Assembly (NCBI RefSeq): GCF_003605385.1
Contig: NZ_QYTV02000004.1
Span: 1 to 64,000 of the forward strand
Source: Siminovitchia acidinfaciens
GTDB lineage: Bacteria; Bacillota; Bacilli; Bacillales; Bacillaceae_C
DNA length: 64,000 bases
Direction of reading: 5' to 3'
Below, in pieces: positions 44,093-52,736 of this stretch. The translations under genes and the position numbers were made by a program. Below the pieces are notes generated by a model, which was given only the letters and a program-made list of their open reading frames with translations, did not search any database and had not been told where the DNA came from. Every line of letters starts with the position of its first letter. The first letter of the stretch is position 1.

Positions 44093-46036
44093 CTACCTAA
44101 CCCCGTACCTCTCCATCTGTCTGTACAACGTACTGCGCGATATCCCTAAGTGCCGCGCCGCCCGGCTGTAATTCCCCTTGAACATTTCAATCGATTGGAC
44201 CAGTGCCTGCTTTTTGATTTCATCTTTTACCGGCAAGCCTTTCTCGGCCGCCGTGAAAAATCCACCAAACAAATCCTCAGGCAAATCTTTCGGACACAGC
44301 TTGTTCCCCGTGCCTTTTACGATTGCCCGCTCCAATATATTTTGCAGCTCTCGCACATTTCCCGGCCATTCATATCGTTGAAGGGACTCGTAAAAATCAG
44401 GCTTCACTTCTAATGGAGCCTTACCGAACCGCATGGCCAGTTTTTCAATAAAATATTTTGCCAGACGTGGAATATCGTCTGGCCGCTCCCGTAACGGAGG
44501 TAACGTGACAGGGATGACATTCAGCCTGAAAAACAAATCTTCCCGAAAGCTTCCTTTTTTCACTTCTTCTCGCAGGTTTTTATTCGTCGCTGCAATGATT
44601 CTGACATTGACAGGGACAATTTTATGTCCCCCAATTCTCACAACCTCTTTATCCTGCAAAACTCTTAAAAGCAGGACCTGCATTTCCAGTGACATTTCCC
44701 CAATTTCATCCAAAAAAATGGTTCCGCCCTCTGCCAGTTCAAACTTGCCCGGTGTTCCTCCGCGCCTTGCACCCGTAAAAGCGCCGTCCTCATATCCAAA
44801 AAGCTCACTTCCAAGCAAATCGCGCGGTACCCCGCCACAGTTTATCGCAATAAACGGCTTATAGCGCCGATCGCTTTCATTGTGAATGGCCTGTGCAAAA
44901 ATGTCCTTCCCTGTCCCGCTCTCTCCTGTCAATAATACGTTAGAATCCGAACTTGCCGCTGCAATTGCTTCCAGCTTCACCTTTCTGACTTTTTCACTCT
45001 CACCGACAATATCACGAAACGTCACCTTTGCCTGATTACCAGAAAACTTATTGATCATCTGTCTCACTTTATGTATTTCTTTAATCGTGAGCAGCTTGCC
45101 GATTTTCTTTTTGTTTTGGAAAATCCCCTTGGATGTAATCAGCACCTGCACCTGCCGCTGGCTGCCGGTTACTTTTAACTTCGTTTCCCGATCCAAAATA
45201 TTCACCCTGGAAGAACTGATTTCTTGAAAAAGCTCGTTGTCAAAAATCTCACGAATGTTCTTGCCCACAAGCTCATGCTCTTTTTTTCCGATAATCCTGT
45301 GCAATATTTCATTCGTTTTTAAAATTTCCCCTGCCGTATCTACGATAATCATGCCTTCTGACAAAGTATCCGTCGTTGCCTCCAGCAAACTTTTCATGAC
45401 GGCATTTCCCCGTGTCTTTTCAATGATCTGCAACTGTTTTTCAATCGCAGCCGCTGTCGATACGACCATCCCTAACGTATGCGGATGCACCTTTTCCCCT
45501 GGACCGGACATATTTAAAATGCCGATAATTTCCCCTGCTGAATCATGGATGGGTGCCGCTGAACAAGTCCATGGATGGCAGGCCTCGGTATAATGCTCAG
45601 ATGCCCATACCTGAATGGGCTTGTCCAGCGCAATGCAAGTCCCGATCGCATTGGCACCCATCGCTTCCTCGCTCCATAATGCCCCTTCAACAAAACTGAT
45701 ATTCTTCGCCTGTTCAAGAGTCTCTTCGTCGCCCATCGCCTCCATCAGAAACCCCTTTTCGTCGCAAAGGATGACAAGGAATCCGGAGCCCTTCACAAAA
45801 AAATAAAGGTTTTCCATCAATGGAAGCGAAATGTGCAGAAGCTCCTTCTTTTTCTTACGCAGATCCTCTAATTCTGCGGGTAAAAGCATTTTCGTTCCGC
45901 TTTGGACGTGCGGATTAACACCATATTGTTTTGAACGGAGCCAGGCCTCCTGTATTTCTTGTTTTACCGATTCATTGAGATGTCCCCGATATACAAAATC
46001 CTCCCATAACTCCCGCATCACCTTTTTGTCTATCAA
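44093..46036 (-). CDS. acoR: Sigma-54-dependent activator AcoR
   Basis: 647 residues (B. subtilis AcoR 605). The order is a GAF domain (~60-200), a PAS domain (~215-320), an AAA+ domain (~345-570) with GESGTGKD Walker A, the sigma-54 contact loop GAFTGA and LDEIGEM Walker B, and a C-terminal Fis-type HTH (YSRAARHLGISRSTLYRQM). The start is TTG behind GGGGTG. It is placed directly upstream of acoABC, all on the minus strand. Confidence 0.92.
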   Translation of the reverse strand: MIDKKVMRELWEDFVYRGHLNESVKQEIQEAWLRSKQYGVNPHVQSGTKMLLPAELEDLRKKKKELLHISLPLMENLYFFVKGSGFLVILCDEKGFLMEAMGDEETLEQAKNISFVEGALWSEEAMGANAIGTCIALDKPIQVWASEHYTEACHPWTCSAAPIHDSAGEIIGILNMSGPGEKVHPHTLGMVVSTAAAIEKQLQIIEKTRGNAVMKSLLEATTDTLSEGMIIVDTAGEILKTNEILHRIIGKKEHELVGKNIREIFDNELFQEISSSRVNILDRETKLKVTGSQRQVQVLITSKGIFQNKKKIGKLLTIKEIHKVRQMINKFSGNQAKVTFRDIVGESEKVRKVKLEAIAAASSDSNVLLTGESGTGKDIFAQAIHNESDRRYKPFIAINCGGVPRDLLGSELFGYEDGAFTGARRGGTPGKFELAEGGTIFLDEIGEMSLEMQVLLLRVLQDKEVVRIGGHKIVPVNVRIIAATNKNLREEVKKGSFREDLFFRLNVIPVTLPPLRERPDDIPRLAKYFIEKLAMRFGKAPLEVKPDFYESLQRYEWPGNVRELQNILERAIVKGTGNKLCPKDLPEDLFGGFFTAAEKGLPVKDEIKKQALVQSIEMFKGNYSRAARHLGISRSTLYRQMERYGVR

Positions 46037-46284
46037 GCGCGTTCACCCCAACTCAAATGGATTACCCTCTATTATATAGAGAATTATGGGAAAATTGAAG
46101 GAATTCATTTGATATGTTAAAAGAGAAGTGTAGAAAGGCTTACCAAAGCGTTCCTACTACTCAACCAGTTATAATTTTAGCCCTATGACGTAGGATGCGT
46201 TTTATATAATCTGCGGGGTAAATAATGGAATTAATGTTTTTTACTGGTAAAATAAGGTATCCATAGAAAAAGAGAGGAGAATGA

Positions 46285-46899
46285 ATGATGAGTACACGCT
46301 ATTTCACACTGATACTGCTCTTAGGGATTTTGCTCGCCGGTTGTGCAGGTGCCGGAAACCAGGAGGCGAATAAGGAAGAAACCTCTGAAAAAGCAAGCAA
46401 TGCAGAGACGGACGCTAAACCGCAAGCGGAGACAATATTGAAAGATACGGAAGATAACAACATCGGCACGGTCAGTTTTTTTGAAAATGGAGACCAGATT
46501 CAAATCGAGGCTGACATAAAGGGACTCACTCCTGGACATCACGGATTTCATCTTCATGAAAACGGCGTCTGTGAAGCTGATGCACCGGACGGGCCATTCA
46601 CAACAGCTGGAGGACATTTCAATCCGGATGGCAAAGATCATCCCGACCATGCCGGGGACTTGCCTTCCCTATATGTCAATGAGGATGGACAAGCTAAATA
46701 TTCAGCGTCATTCGATCGCGTAACTATGAAACAAATGACTGAAGGTCCGCTGGCAGTAGTTATCCATGCGGGACCGGACAACTTTGGAAATATTCCGGAG
46801 CGCTACGAGTCGGAAGGAAAGACTGGCCCAGACAAGGAAACAGTAAAAGCTGGCGATGCCGGCGACAGGCAGGCGTGCGGAGTCATTACAACTAATTAA
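46285..46899 (+). CDS. sodC: Cu-Zn superoxide dismutase, lipoprotein form
   Basis: 204 residues. The N-terminal lipoprotein signal ends LLGILLAGCAG. After a charged linker (EANKEETSEKASNAETDAKP) comes the SodC fold. All metal ligands appear present: HLH in GHHGFHLHENG, His in GGHFNP, His in DHPDHAGDLP with its Asp, and the last Cu His in AVVIHAGPDN. Both disulfide cysteines (GVCEA, RQACGV) are there. It is likely anchored outside the membrane against external superoxide. A terminator follows. Confidence 0.9.
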   Translation: MMSTRYFTLILLLGILLAGCAGAGNQEANKEETSEKASNAETDAKPQAETILKDTEDNNIGTVSFFENGDQIQIEADIKGLTPGHHGFHLHENGVCEADAPDGPFTTAGGHFNPDGKDHPDHAGDLPSLYVNEDGQAKYSASFDRVTMKQMTEGPLAVVIHAGPDNFGNIPERYESEGKTGPDKETVKAGDAGDRQACGVITTN

Positions 46900-46901
46900 T
46901 G

Positions 46902-46936
46902 GAAAAGGCCCTTTCTTTGGAAAAGGGGCCTTTTTC
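46902..46936 (+). terminator. Terminator of sodC
   Basis: AAAAGGCCC / GGGGCCTTTTT stem with a T tail. Confidence 0.82.
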
Positions 46937-47055
46937 TTTGTCAATCTTTAGGGTACGGAAAGGAAAGCTGCAAATATTGCCCCCAATTGTTTTTCATCAT
47001 CGCGTATTTTATACAATATTCATGGCACGCTAAGCGTAAAAAGGAGCGTGTCACC

Positions 47056-47301
47056 GTGGAAATTTTCGAACCATCTTATGCACCTGGAGATATCGTCTAT
47101 GTTTTATACCGCAACCCCCATACACAAAACGTTGCCATGATTCAAGAAGCCGCAGTGGTCAATGATCCGGACCGTCCAGGGCAGTTTGCCGTTTTTCTTT
47201 ATGAAACTTATTATCCCTTGACGGATGAAATGGCGGTGTACCGTACTGCGGATGAAGCGGAAGCTGCCTACAATTATTATTTCGGAGCAGTAGACGACTG
47301 A
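47056..47301 (+). CDS. splA: Transcriptional regulator SplA
   Basis: 81 residues from GTG behind AAAGGAG. GDIVYVLYRNPHTQNVAMIQEA is nearly diagnostic of Bacillus SplA (79 residues), a TRAP-like negative regulator of the spl operon. A longer frame upstream (to 46987) lacks a ribosome site. Fifteen nt separate it from splB, so they form one operon, normally sigma-G controlled in the forespore. I could not find a convincing sigma-G promoter. Confidence 0.9.
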   Translation: MEIFEPSYAPGDIVYVLYRNPHTQNVAMIQEAAVVNDPDRPGQFAVFLYETYYPLTDEMAVYRTADEAEAAYNYYFGAVDD

Positions 47302-47316
47302 AAAGGAGATGTGATC

Positions 47317-48345
47317 ATGGTTAAACCTTTCATGCCCCAGCTTGTTTATTTTGAGCCAAAAGCGCTGGATTACCCGCTGGGCCAGCAGCTTTTTGAAAAG
47401 TTTACTGAACTGGGCAAGGAAATCCGCTACACAACGTCGCATAATCAGGTCCGGAATCTGCCGGGAGAAAATGATTTCCAACGCTATCGAATTGCTAAAT
47501 CCACGTTGGTCGTAGGACTGCGGAAAACTTTGAAATTCGATACCTCAAAGCCGTCGGCGGAATATGCCATCCCTTTTGCGACCGGCTGCATGGGCCACTG
47601 CCATTATTGCTATTTGCAGACAACAATGGGAAGCAAGCCGTATATCCGTACATACGTCAATGTCGATGAAATTTTAGAGGCAGCTCAAAATTATATGGAC
47701 GAACGGGCGCCTGAAATCACCCGGTTCGAGGCATCCTGTACATCGGATATCGTCGGTATCGACCATCTCACCCATACATTAAAAAGAGCGATCGAATACT
47801 TTGGCCAGACTGATTTGGGCAGATTGCGGTTCGTCACCAAATTCAGCCATGTCGACCATTTGCTCGATGCCAAGCATAACGGCCGCACCCGCTTTAGGTT
47901 CAGCATGAATGCCGATTATGTCATCAAGTATTTCGAACCGGGCACCTCAAGGCTCGCGGAGCGGATCGAAGCCGCCGTAAAAGTGGCCCACGCCGGATAT
48001 CCATTGGGCTTCATCATCGCACCCATCTATCTTTTCGAAGGGTGGCAGGAAGGATATAGAGAGTTGTTTGAGCGCCTGAGCCATGACTTGCCTGATGATA
48101 CCAAAGGAGATATCACTTTTGAATTGATCCAGCACCGTTTCACAAAACCAGCTAAAAAAGTCATCCAGAAAAACTATCCCATGACCAAGCTAGAGCTGGA
48201 TGAGGAAAAACGCCGCTATAAGTGGGGCAAGTACGGCATCGGAAAATATATCTACCCTAAAGACGAGGAAGCGGAAATGAAGGAAACGCTGTTTGAATAT
48301 ATCCACACTTACTTTCCAGAGGGGAAGATTGAGTATTTTACGTAA
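47317..48345 (+). CDS. splB: Spore photoproduct lyase
   Basis: 342 residues from ATG behind AAAAGGAG, the same length as B. subtilis SplB. It is a radical-SAM enzyme with C91-x3-C95-x2-C98 (CMGHCHYC), followed by Tyr99, and the H-donor Cys141 (EASCTSDIVG). It reverses the thymine spore photoproduct during germination. The presence of splAB supports an endospore-forming host. Confidence 0.96.
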   Translation: MVKPFMPQLVYFEPKALDYPLGQQLFEKFTELGKEIRYTTSHNQVRNLPGENDFQRYRIAKSTLVVGLRKTLKFDTSKPSAEYAIPFATGCMGHCHYCYLQTTMGSKPYIRTYVNVDEILEAAQNYMDERAPEITRFEASCTSDIVGIDHLTHTLKRAIEYFGQTDLGRLRFVTKFSHVDHLLDAKHNGRTRFRFSMNADYVIKYFEPGTSRLAERIEAAVKVAHAGYPLGFIIAPIYLFEGWQEGYRELFERLSHDLPDDTKGDITFELIQHRFTKPAKKVIQKNYPMTKLELDEEKRRYKWGKYGIGKYIYPKDEEAEMKETLFEYIHTYFPEGKIEYFT

Positions 48346-48370
48346 GATTCATAAGCAAAATCAAATCAAT

Positions 48371-48406
48371 CGGCGTTGCTCTGTTAAGTAATACAGAGCA
48401 ACGCCG
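48371..48406. terminator. Perfect 14-bp inverted repeat after splB
   Basis: CGGCGTTGCTCTGT and ACAGAGCAACGCCG with an 8-nt loop, 26 bp past splB. No immediate T-run follows on the plus strand (a TTTTTT occurs 20 bp later). It may act as a terminator or mRNA-stabilising hairpin. Confidence 0.5.
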
Positions 48407-48446
48407 AGTCCAATATTAGTAATAGTTTTTTAAAATTACCCTTTAT

Positions 48447-48476
48447 CAATAAAAGCCGGCCCTTACGGGCCAGCTT
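48447..48476 (-). terminator. Terminator of the symporter operon
   Basis: Minus-strand AGCTGGCCC/GGGCCGGCT stem with loop GTAA, then TTTATTG. Confidence 0.78.
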
Positions 48477-48531
48477 CCCTTTCAAAAGTTTACACGGAAC
48501 ATTCGTAGTTCCGCTCTCTTGTTCACACTTT

Positions 48532-50019
48532 TCAATTTGCCTTCCTGTGATGGAGATCCGGACCTTCCACATACTCGACTTCACTTTTTACACCCTTATT
48601 AGTAACTACACCAACTACATATGTGATGACAAAATTTATGATCATAATGAGAAGACCCATATCAAAATCCTTAATGATTGACGGGAAGTTAGGGAATAAT
48701 GATGCCATCGTTGTATCTGTGACGGTTGAATAAATAACGAGGAACACTCCCACGACCATCCCAACTAAAGCACCGATTTTATTGACCGGGTTCTTTTTCA
48801 ATAAGCTGAAGAATAACGCCGGGAATAACTGGACGATGATGCTGTAGGCCATAATATAAATCAGGCCAATCAATTTGGATTCATTTAAAGCGAAAAATAC
48901 AGCAAAGATGACCATGACCGGAACAAGTGCCCGGCTCAATTGTCCGATTTGCTTGTCTGTTGTTTCCGGCTTCCAGACTTTAAATATATTTTTAGATAAC
49001 AGTGTTGCCGATGACAGTAGGACGATTGAACTTGGAACGAGTGCTGCCAACGCTCCTGCAGCTCCAACTAGGCCCACAAACCATGGCGGAAACGAAGCCT
49101 GGGCAAGCTTGAATAGCGACATGTCTGCATCATCCAACCCAGGCACCTGCAAAATGGCGGAAAAACCGATGACGACGGAAAACACAATAATCAGTTGGTA
49201 TAAGGGCATGCTGGCAGCATTCCACCGTATTGCCTTAGCACTCTTCGATGAAAAGATCCCAGTCTGCATGTGAGGAAATAAGTAAAAAGATATGGCCAAC
49301 ATAATACTTGTACTAACAAACCATGTAATACTCAATCCCTCAGCTGGGAAAAGCAGCATCTCCGGGTGTACATTTTCGATCGCCTTGAACATGGGCTCGA
49401 ACCCTCCGTAGTAATGGAAGGGGAAATAAAAGCCCATAAAAACCATGACTCCCAGAAGTAAAATATCCTTCATAATTGCAGTCCATGCGGATCCATGCAT
49501 ACCTGAAACGGTTACATAAATAGTGACGACCACTCCGCTTATGATAATAGCCAACCCAGAGGAAATAGCCCCGTAGGAAGATGACGATACAATGATCCCT
49601 AATCCAACAAATTGCATAACGAGATATGAAACCGATGCAATGACGCCAATAACTGCAACAACTACTCCGAGACCGACACTATCATATTTTTTCACATAAA
49701 AATCAGATTGCGACAAAACGTTGTTTTTCTTGGCGTATCTCCAGATTGGAGGCAAGAGCCAATAAGCAATGACAAAATAAAAACAGTTAAAGGCGTAAAC
49801 GGCAGGCATACCAACCCCGTAAGCCATTCCGCTTGCTCCCAAAAAAGTGAATGTCGTAAACATTTCACCGGCAAGAAGGAAAAATATGATAACCGGACCA
49901 AAGCTCCTGCCGCCAACAGCCCATTGCTCCATGTCCATATTCTTGCCTTTACGCGCGCGAATTCCTAAATAACAAGCCAACGCCATAATACCGAATGTAA
50001 TTGCCAATGAAATATTCAA
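48532..50019 (-). CDS. Sodium:solute symporter (SSS family, YhjB-like)
   Basis: 495 residues with ~13 membrane helices. SSS hallmarks are AVGGRSFGPVIIFFLLAGEMFTTFTFLG, SVSYLVMQFVGLG and GLVGAAGALAALVPSSIVLLSSATLLSKNIFK. It imports an organic solute with Na+. It overlaps the small partner gene by 4 nt (ATGA). The pair is led by a sigma-54 promoter sharing operators with the Rieske genes, so it probably imports that pathway's substrate; the substrate itself is unknown. Confidence 0.88.
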   Translation of the reverse strand: MNISLAITFGIMALACYLGIRARKGKNMDMEQWAVGGRSFGPVIIFFLLAGEMFTTFTFLGASGMAYGVGMPAVYAFNCFYFVIAYWLLPPIWRYAKKNNVLSQSDFYVKKYDSVGLGVVVAVIGVIASVSYLVMQFVGLGIIVSSSSYGAISSGLAIIISGVVVTIYVTVSGMHGSAWTAIMKDILLLGVMVFMGFYFPFHYYGGFEPMFKAIENVHPEMLLFPAEGLSITWFVSTSIMLAISFYLFPHMQTGIFSSKSAKAIRWNAASMPLYQLIIVFSVVIGFSAILQVPGLDDADMSLFKLAQASFPPWFVGLVGAAGALAALVPSSIVLLSSATLLSKNIFKVWKPETTDKQIGQLSRALVPVMVIFAVFFALNESKLIGLIYIMAYSIIVQLFPALFFSLLKKNPVNKIGALVGMVVGVFLVIYSTVTDTTMASLFPNFPSIIKDFDMGLLIMIINFVITYVVGVVTNKGVKSEVEYVEGPDLHHRKAN

Positions 50020-50216
50020 ATGTCATCTTCCCCTTCGTTAGCAGTATCGAGAATATTTACGATAAATAAAAACAGGGAAGTTAGAACAACCCACATAAGC
50101 AACCAAAATAAAACAAATGGCATGCCAAGCACATAAGGCTCAACCTTATTAACAACAGATAAACTTCCTATGGCCGGAATTAAACTAAAAATGTACAACC
50201 AAAATCTCTTTTTCAT
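50016..50216 (-). CDS. Small membrane protein, DUF3311 (YhjC-like)
   Basis: 66 residues from ATG behind AGGAGG; a longer 94-codon frame has no better start. Two membrane helices (WLYIFSLIPAIGSLSVV and FVLFWLLMWVVLTSLFLFI). DUF3311 proteins are found next to SSS symporters as in B. subtilis yhjC-yhjB and are probable accessory subunits. It is the first gene of the unit driven by the sigma-54 promoter at 50532. Confidence 0.85.
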   Translation of the reverse strand: MKKRFWLYIFSLIPAIGSLSVVNKVEPYVLGMPFVLFWLLMWVVLTSLFLFIVNILDTANEGEDDI

Positions 50217-50311
50217 TCGCTGTGCCTCCTGATCAAATAATACTGTCGCTGCTTTTAAAAGAATTGTGTTAGCAAAAAGATGATTCAATTTTCTAGTCAT
50301 CCGTTCAGTGG

Positions 50312-50325
50312 TGCAGCGCTTTCAA
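50312..50325. promoter_or_regulatory. Possible CcpA (cre) site
   Basis: Minus strand TTGAAAGCGCTGCA, close to the cre consensus TGWAANCGNTNWCA with two mismatches at the end. It lies between the sigma-54 promoter and the symporter genes. It is a candidate only. Confidence 0.35.
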
Positions 50326-50531
50326 TTTTAATTTACAGCTGTAAATAACTCGTTCTATATATTGGATAATAATCTAAAGGACACTATGGGAAAGTGATGC
50401 AGTCCCTTCTTTTAATGCGCCACGGGTTCTACCCGCATGCTCCTGAACGTACGGAGTTTAACTAAATTTAGATTCCATTAATCGCCTCTTCCTCTTTTTC
50501 AAAAAATAAAATACTCGCATATTTATTAATA

Positions 50532-50549
50532 ATGCAAGAATGATACCAA
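50532..50549 (-). promoter_or_regulatory. Sigma-54 promoter of the symporter operon
   Basis: Minus strand TTGGTATCATTCTTGCAT: GG-N10-GC spacing exact, close to TTGGCAC-N5-TTGCAT. It is ~315 bp before the DUF3311 start, so the leader is long. Confidence 0.82.
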
Positions 50550-50599
50550 CTTTCACATATTAAAAACCTTATAGGTAGTGGGTTTTTACAGAGAGAAGC

Positions 50600-50634
50600 G
50601 AGTGCAAATATGCTCACAGAGTGCATTTGAACTC
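50600..50634. promoter_or_regulatory. Paired activator operators upstream of the symporter promoter
   Basis: GAGTGCAAATATGCTC (50600-50615) and GAGTGCATTTGAACTC (50619-50634), offset 19 bp, beginning 51 bp upstream of the sigma-54 promoter. The same arrangement occurs at 60457-60491. Confidence 0.75.
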
Positions 50635-50690
50635 ATTTGCCAGGATCATCTTTGCCTAAGACTGATTGGCTATGCTGTTATGCGCGGGTT

Positions 50691-50920
50691 GGAGCGATTA
50701 TAAGAGAGTTGGAGCTTTTATAAGAAGGTTGAAGCTTTTATAAGAAGGTTGGAGCTTTTATAAGAAGGTTGGAGCTTTTATAAGAAGGTTGGAGCTTTTA
50801 TAAGAAGGTTGGAGCTTTTATAAGAAGGTTGGAGCTTTTATAAGAAGGTTGGAGCTTTTATAAGAAGGTTGGAGCTTTTATAAGAAGGTTGGAGCTTTTA
50901 TAAGAAGGTTGGAGCGACCG
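50691..50920. repeat. Tandem array: 11 full and 1 partial 20-bp units
   Basis: GGAGCTTTTATAAGAAGGTT repeats every 20 bp from 50711. The first unit (GGAGCGATTATAAGAGAGTT) is diverged, the third has one change (GAAGC), and a partial copy closes at 50911. Internal copies are identical. The period is not a multiple of three and both strands meet stops, so it is non-coding. It fills part of the gap between the aldehyde dehydrogenase and the symporter operon. Confidence 0.97.
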
Positions 50921-51017
50921 GGCAGACCAAGCCTCCCCTAGGCGCTCCGCCGCCGCACTTTGCGGACTGTTCGCACCGACCGAATCCGAACCACGCCACC
51001 GTTCTCCACCAACAACA

Positions 51018-51045
51018 ACAAAAGCCGGCCCCAACGGGCCGGCCT
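51018..51045 (-). terminator. Terminator of the aldehyde dehydrogenase gene
   Basis: Minus-strand GCCGGCCCGTTGGGGCCGGC stem-loop followed by TTTTGTTG. Confidence 0.82.
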
Positions 51046-51049
51046 CCTA

Positions 51050-52522
51050 TCAATCAAAAAATTGAATCGGTTTAGGATCCAGGTTGATATTGATTTGTTT
51101 TGTTTCTTGATATTCTTCCAATGCGTTCGTGCTGACGCTTCGCCCGATACCGCTCGTTTTGTAGCCCCCCCACGGAGCCTGCACATTCGTCAAGTGGTAC
51201 GCGTTCACCCATGTGATTCCCGCACGCACTTTCTTAATGACACGCATTGCTTTGTTATGGTCTTTAGAAAAGACAGCGCCCGCAAGTCCGAACTCTGTAT
51301 CATTCGCAATCCGGATAGCTTCTTCTTCATCTTTGAATTTTTGGATGACTACGACTGGACCGAAGATTTCTTCTCGGACAATTCGCATATCGCTCGTTAC
51401 GTTTGTGAATACAGTCGGCTCAATAAAGAAGCCTTTTTCCATACCGTCCCGCTCGATCCGGGTGCCGCCCAATGCGAGGTTCGCACCTTCTTCTTTTCCA
51501 ATCTGGATATACTCAAGGATGCTCTCCATGTGTTTTTCACTTACGATGGCACCCATTTGTGCTCCTTCGGCATTTCCTGGACCAACTTTGATACCTTTCG
51601 CCCTTGCCACATATTTTTCAACAAATTCGTCGTAGACGCTTTCTTGGACAAGAACCCTGCTTCCTGAGGAACAGACTTGGCCTGATCCCATAAAAATTCC
51701 AAACAATGCGTAGTCTACTGCTGTTTCAAGATCGGCATCCTCAAAAATGATATTCGGAGATTTTCCTCCCAGTTCAAGGTTCACCTTTTTCAGATTGCCT
51801 GTTGCCGCCTGCATGATGCCTCGCCCAACACCTGTGCTTCCTGTAAAAGAAACAACGTCCACATCATGGCTTTCCGCAATCGTTTGGCCAACAACTGAAC
51901 CGGATCCCATCAACAGATTGGCCACGCCTTTTGGCAAATCGGACTCGTGTATCAATTCAAACACTTTGACAGCTGTCATTGGTGTAATTTCAGCCGGTTT
52001 CAACACAATTGAATTTCCCGTTGCCAACGCCGGAGCAATTTTCCAGACACTCATTAATAGCGGGAAGTTCCAAGGAACGATTAACCCTGCAACCCCCATC
52101 GGCTCTTTGACAATCATCGTCTGCATATCTTCCGATGCTTCGTACGTCACGCCATTCGGGTTATTAAGCAGCGCCGCGTAGTAGCGGAAGGTGTTAACCG
52201 ACTCTTCCGCATCGGAAAGCGCCTCTCTTTTCGTCTTGCCGTTGTTCATTGTTTCGAGATCAGCGAGTTCCTCAAGATTCTCTTCCATTTTATCAGCGAT
52301 TTGCAGTAAAACTTTTGCTCTTTCCTGAGGTGTGCGTCCAGCCCAGACGCCGCTTTCAAAAGCAGCTTTTGCAACCTTGATTGCCTCTACAGTCTCTTCT
52401 TTTGTTGCTCTCGGGGCTTTGGCAATGACTTCCTGGTTGGCAGGATTTAGGATGTCCTGCGTTTCCGGGTTGCTTGAATCCACCCATTCCCCATTGATGT
52501 ACAATTTCAATTCCTTTGTCAT
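51050..52522 (-). CDS. NAD(P)-dependent aldehyde dehydrogenase
   Basis: 490 residues from ATG behind GGGGAGG. Catalytic Glu in NLELGGKSPNIIF and Cys in GSGQVCSSGSRVLV; cofactor motif FTGSTGVGRGIM; IVPWNFPLLMSVWK. The C-terminal QAPWGGYKTSGIGR is like betaine-aldehyde and related dehydrogenases (GbsA group). It oxidises an aldehyde to an acid. It is 214 nt downstream of the TPP enzyme, which is predicted to make an aldehyde, so the two are probably consecutive steps. No sigma-54 promoter was found directly upstream. Confidence 0.9.
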   Translation of the reverse strand: MTKELKLYINGEWVDSSNPETQDILNPANQEVIAKAPRATKEETVEAIKVAKAAFESGVWAGRTPQERAKVLLQIADKMEENLEELADLETMNNGKTKREALSDAEESVNTFRYYAALLNNPNGVTYEASEDMQTMIVKEPMGVAGLIVPWNFPLLMSVWKIAPALATGNSIVLKPAEITPMTAVKVFELIHESDLPKGVANLLMGSGSVVGQTIAESHDVDVVSFTGSTGVGRGIMQAATGNLKKVNLELGGKSPNIIFEDADLETAVDYALFGIFMGSGQVCSSGSRVLVQESVYDEFVEKYVARAKGIKVGPGNAEGAQMGAIVSEKHMESILEYIQIGKEEGANLALGGTRIERDGMEKGFFIEPTVFTNVTSDMRIVREEIFGPVVVIQKFKDEEEAIRIANDTEFGLAGAVFSKDHNKAMRVIKKVRAGITWVNAYHLTNVQAPWGGYKTSGIGRSVSTNALEEYQETKQININLDPKPIQFFD

Positions 52523-52736
52523 AACCTTGATGCCTCCCCGTTTTGCAGCTGATTTAACTTCATTTTGTAAAAGTTCCACTTGTAACTCCGCATTAGATTC
52601 TCATGTTGTTTTTTAAAACCATAACACAAACCGGCAGCCATACAACGGATTCACCCCCACGTACGGCCGCCAAACATGATGTTTTTTTAAAAAAAGCGGT
52701 TCTTATCTGTTATGAGATTTGCCCGTACTTTTCGTA

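Noticed and set aside
47000-47055. Sigma-G promoter for splAB
   Set aside because: TATACAATA resembles a -10 but no acceptable -35 lies at the right distance.
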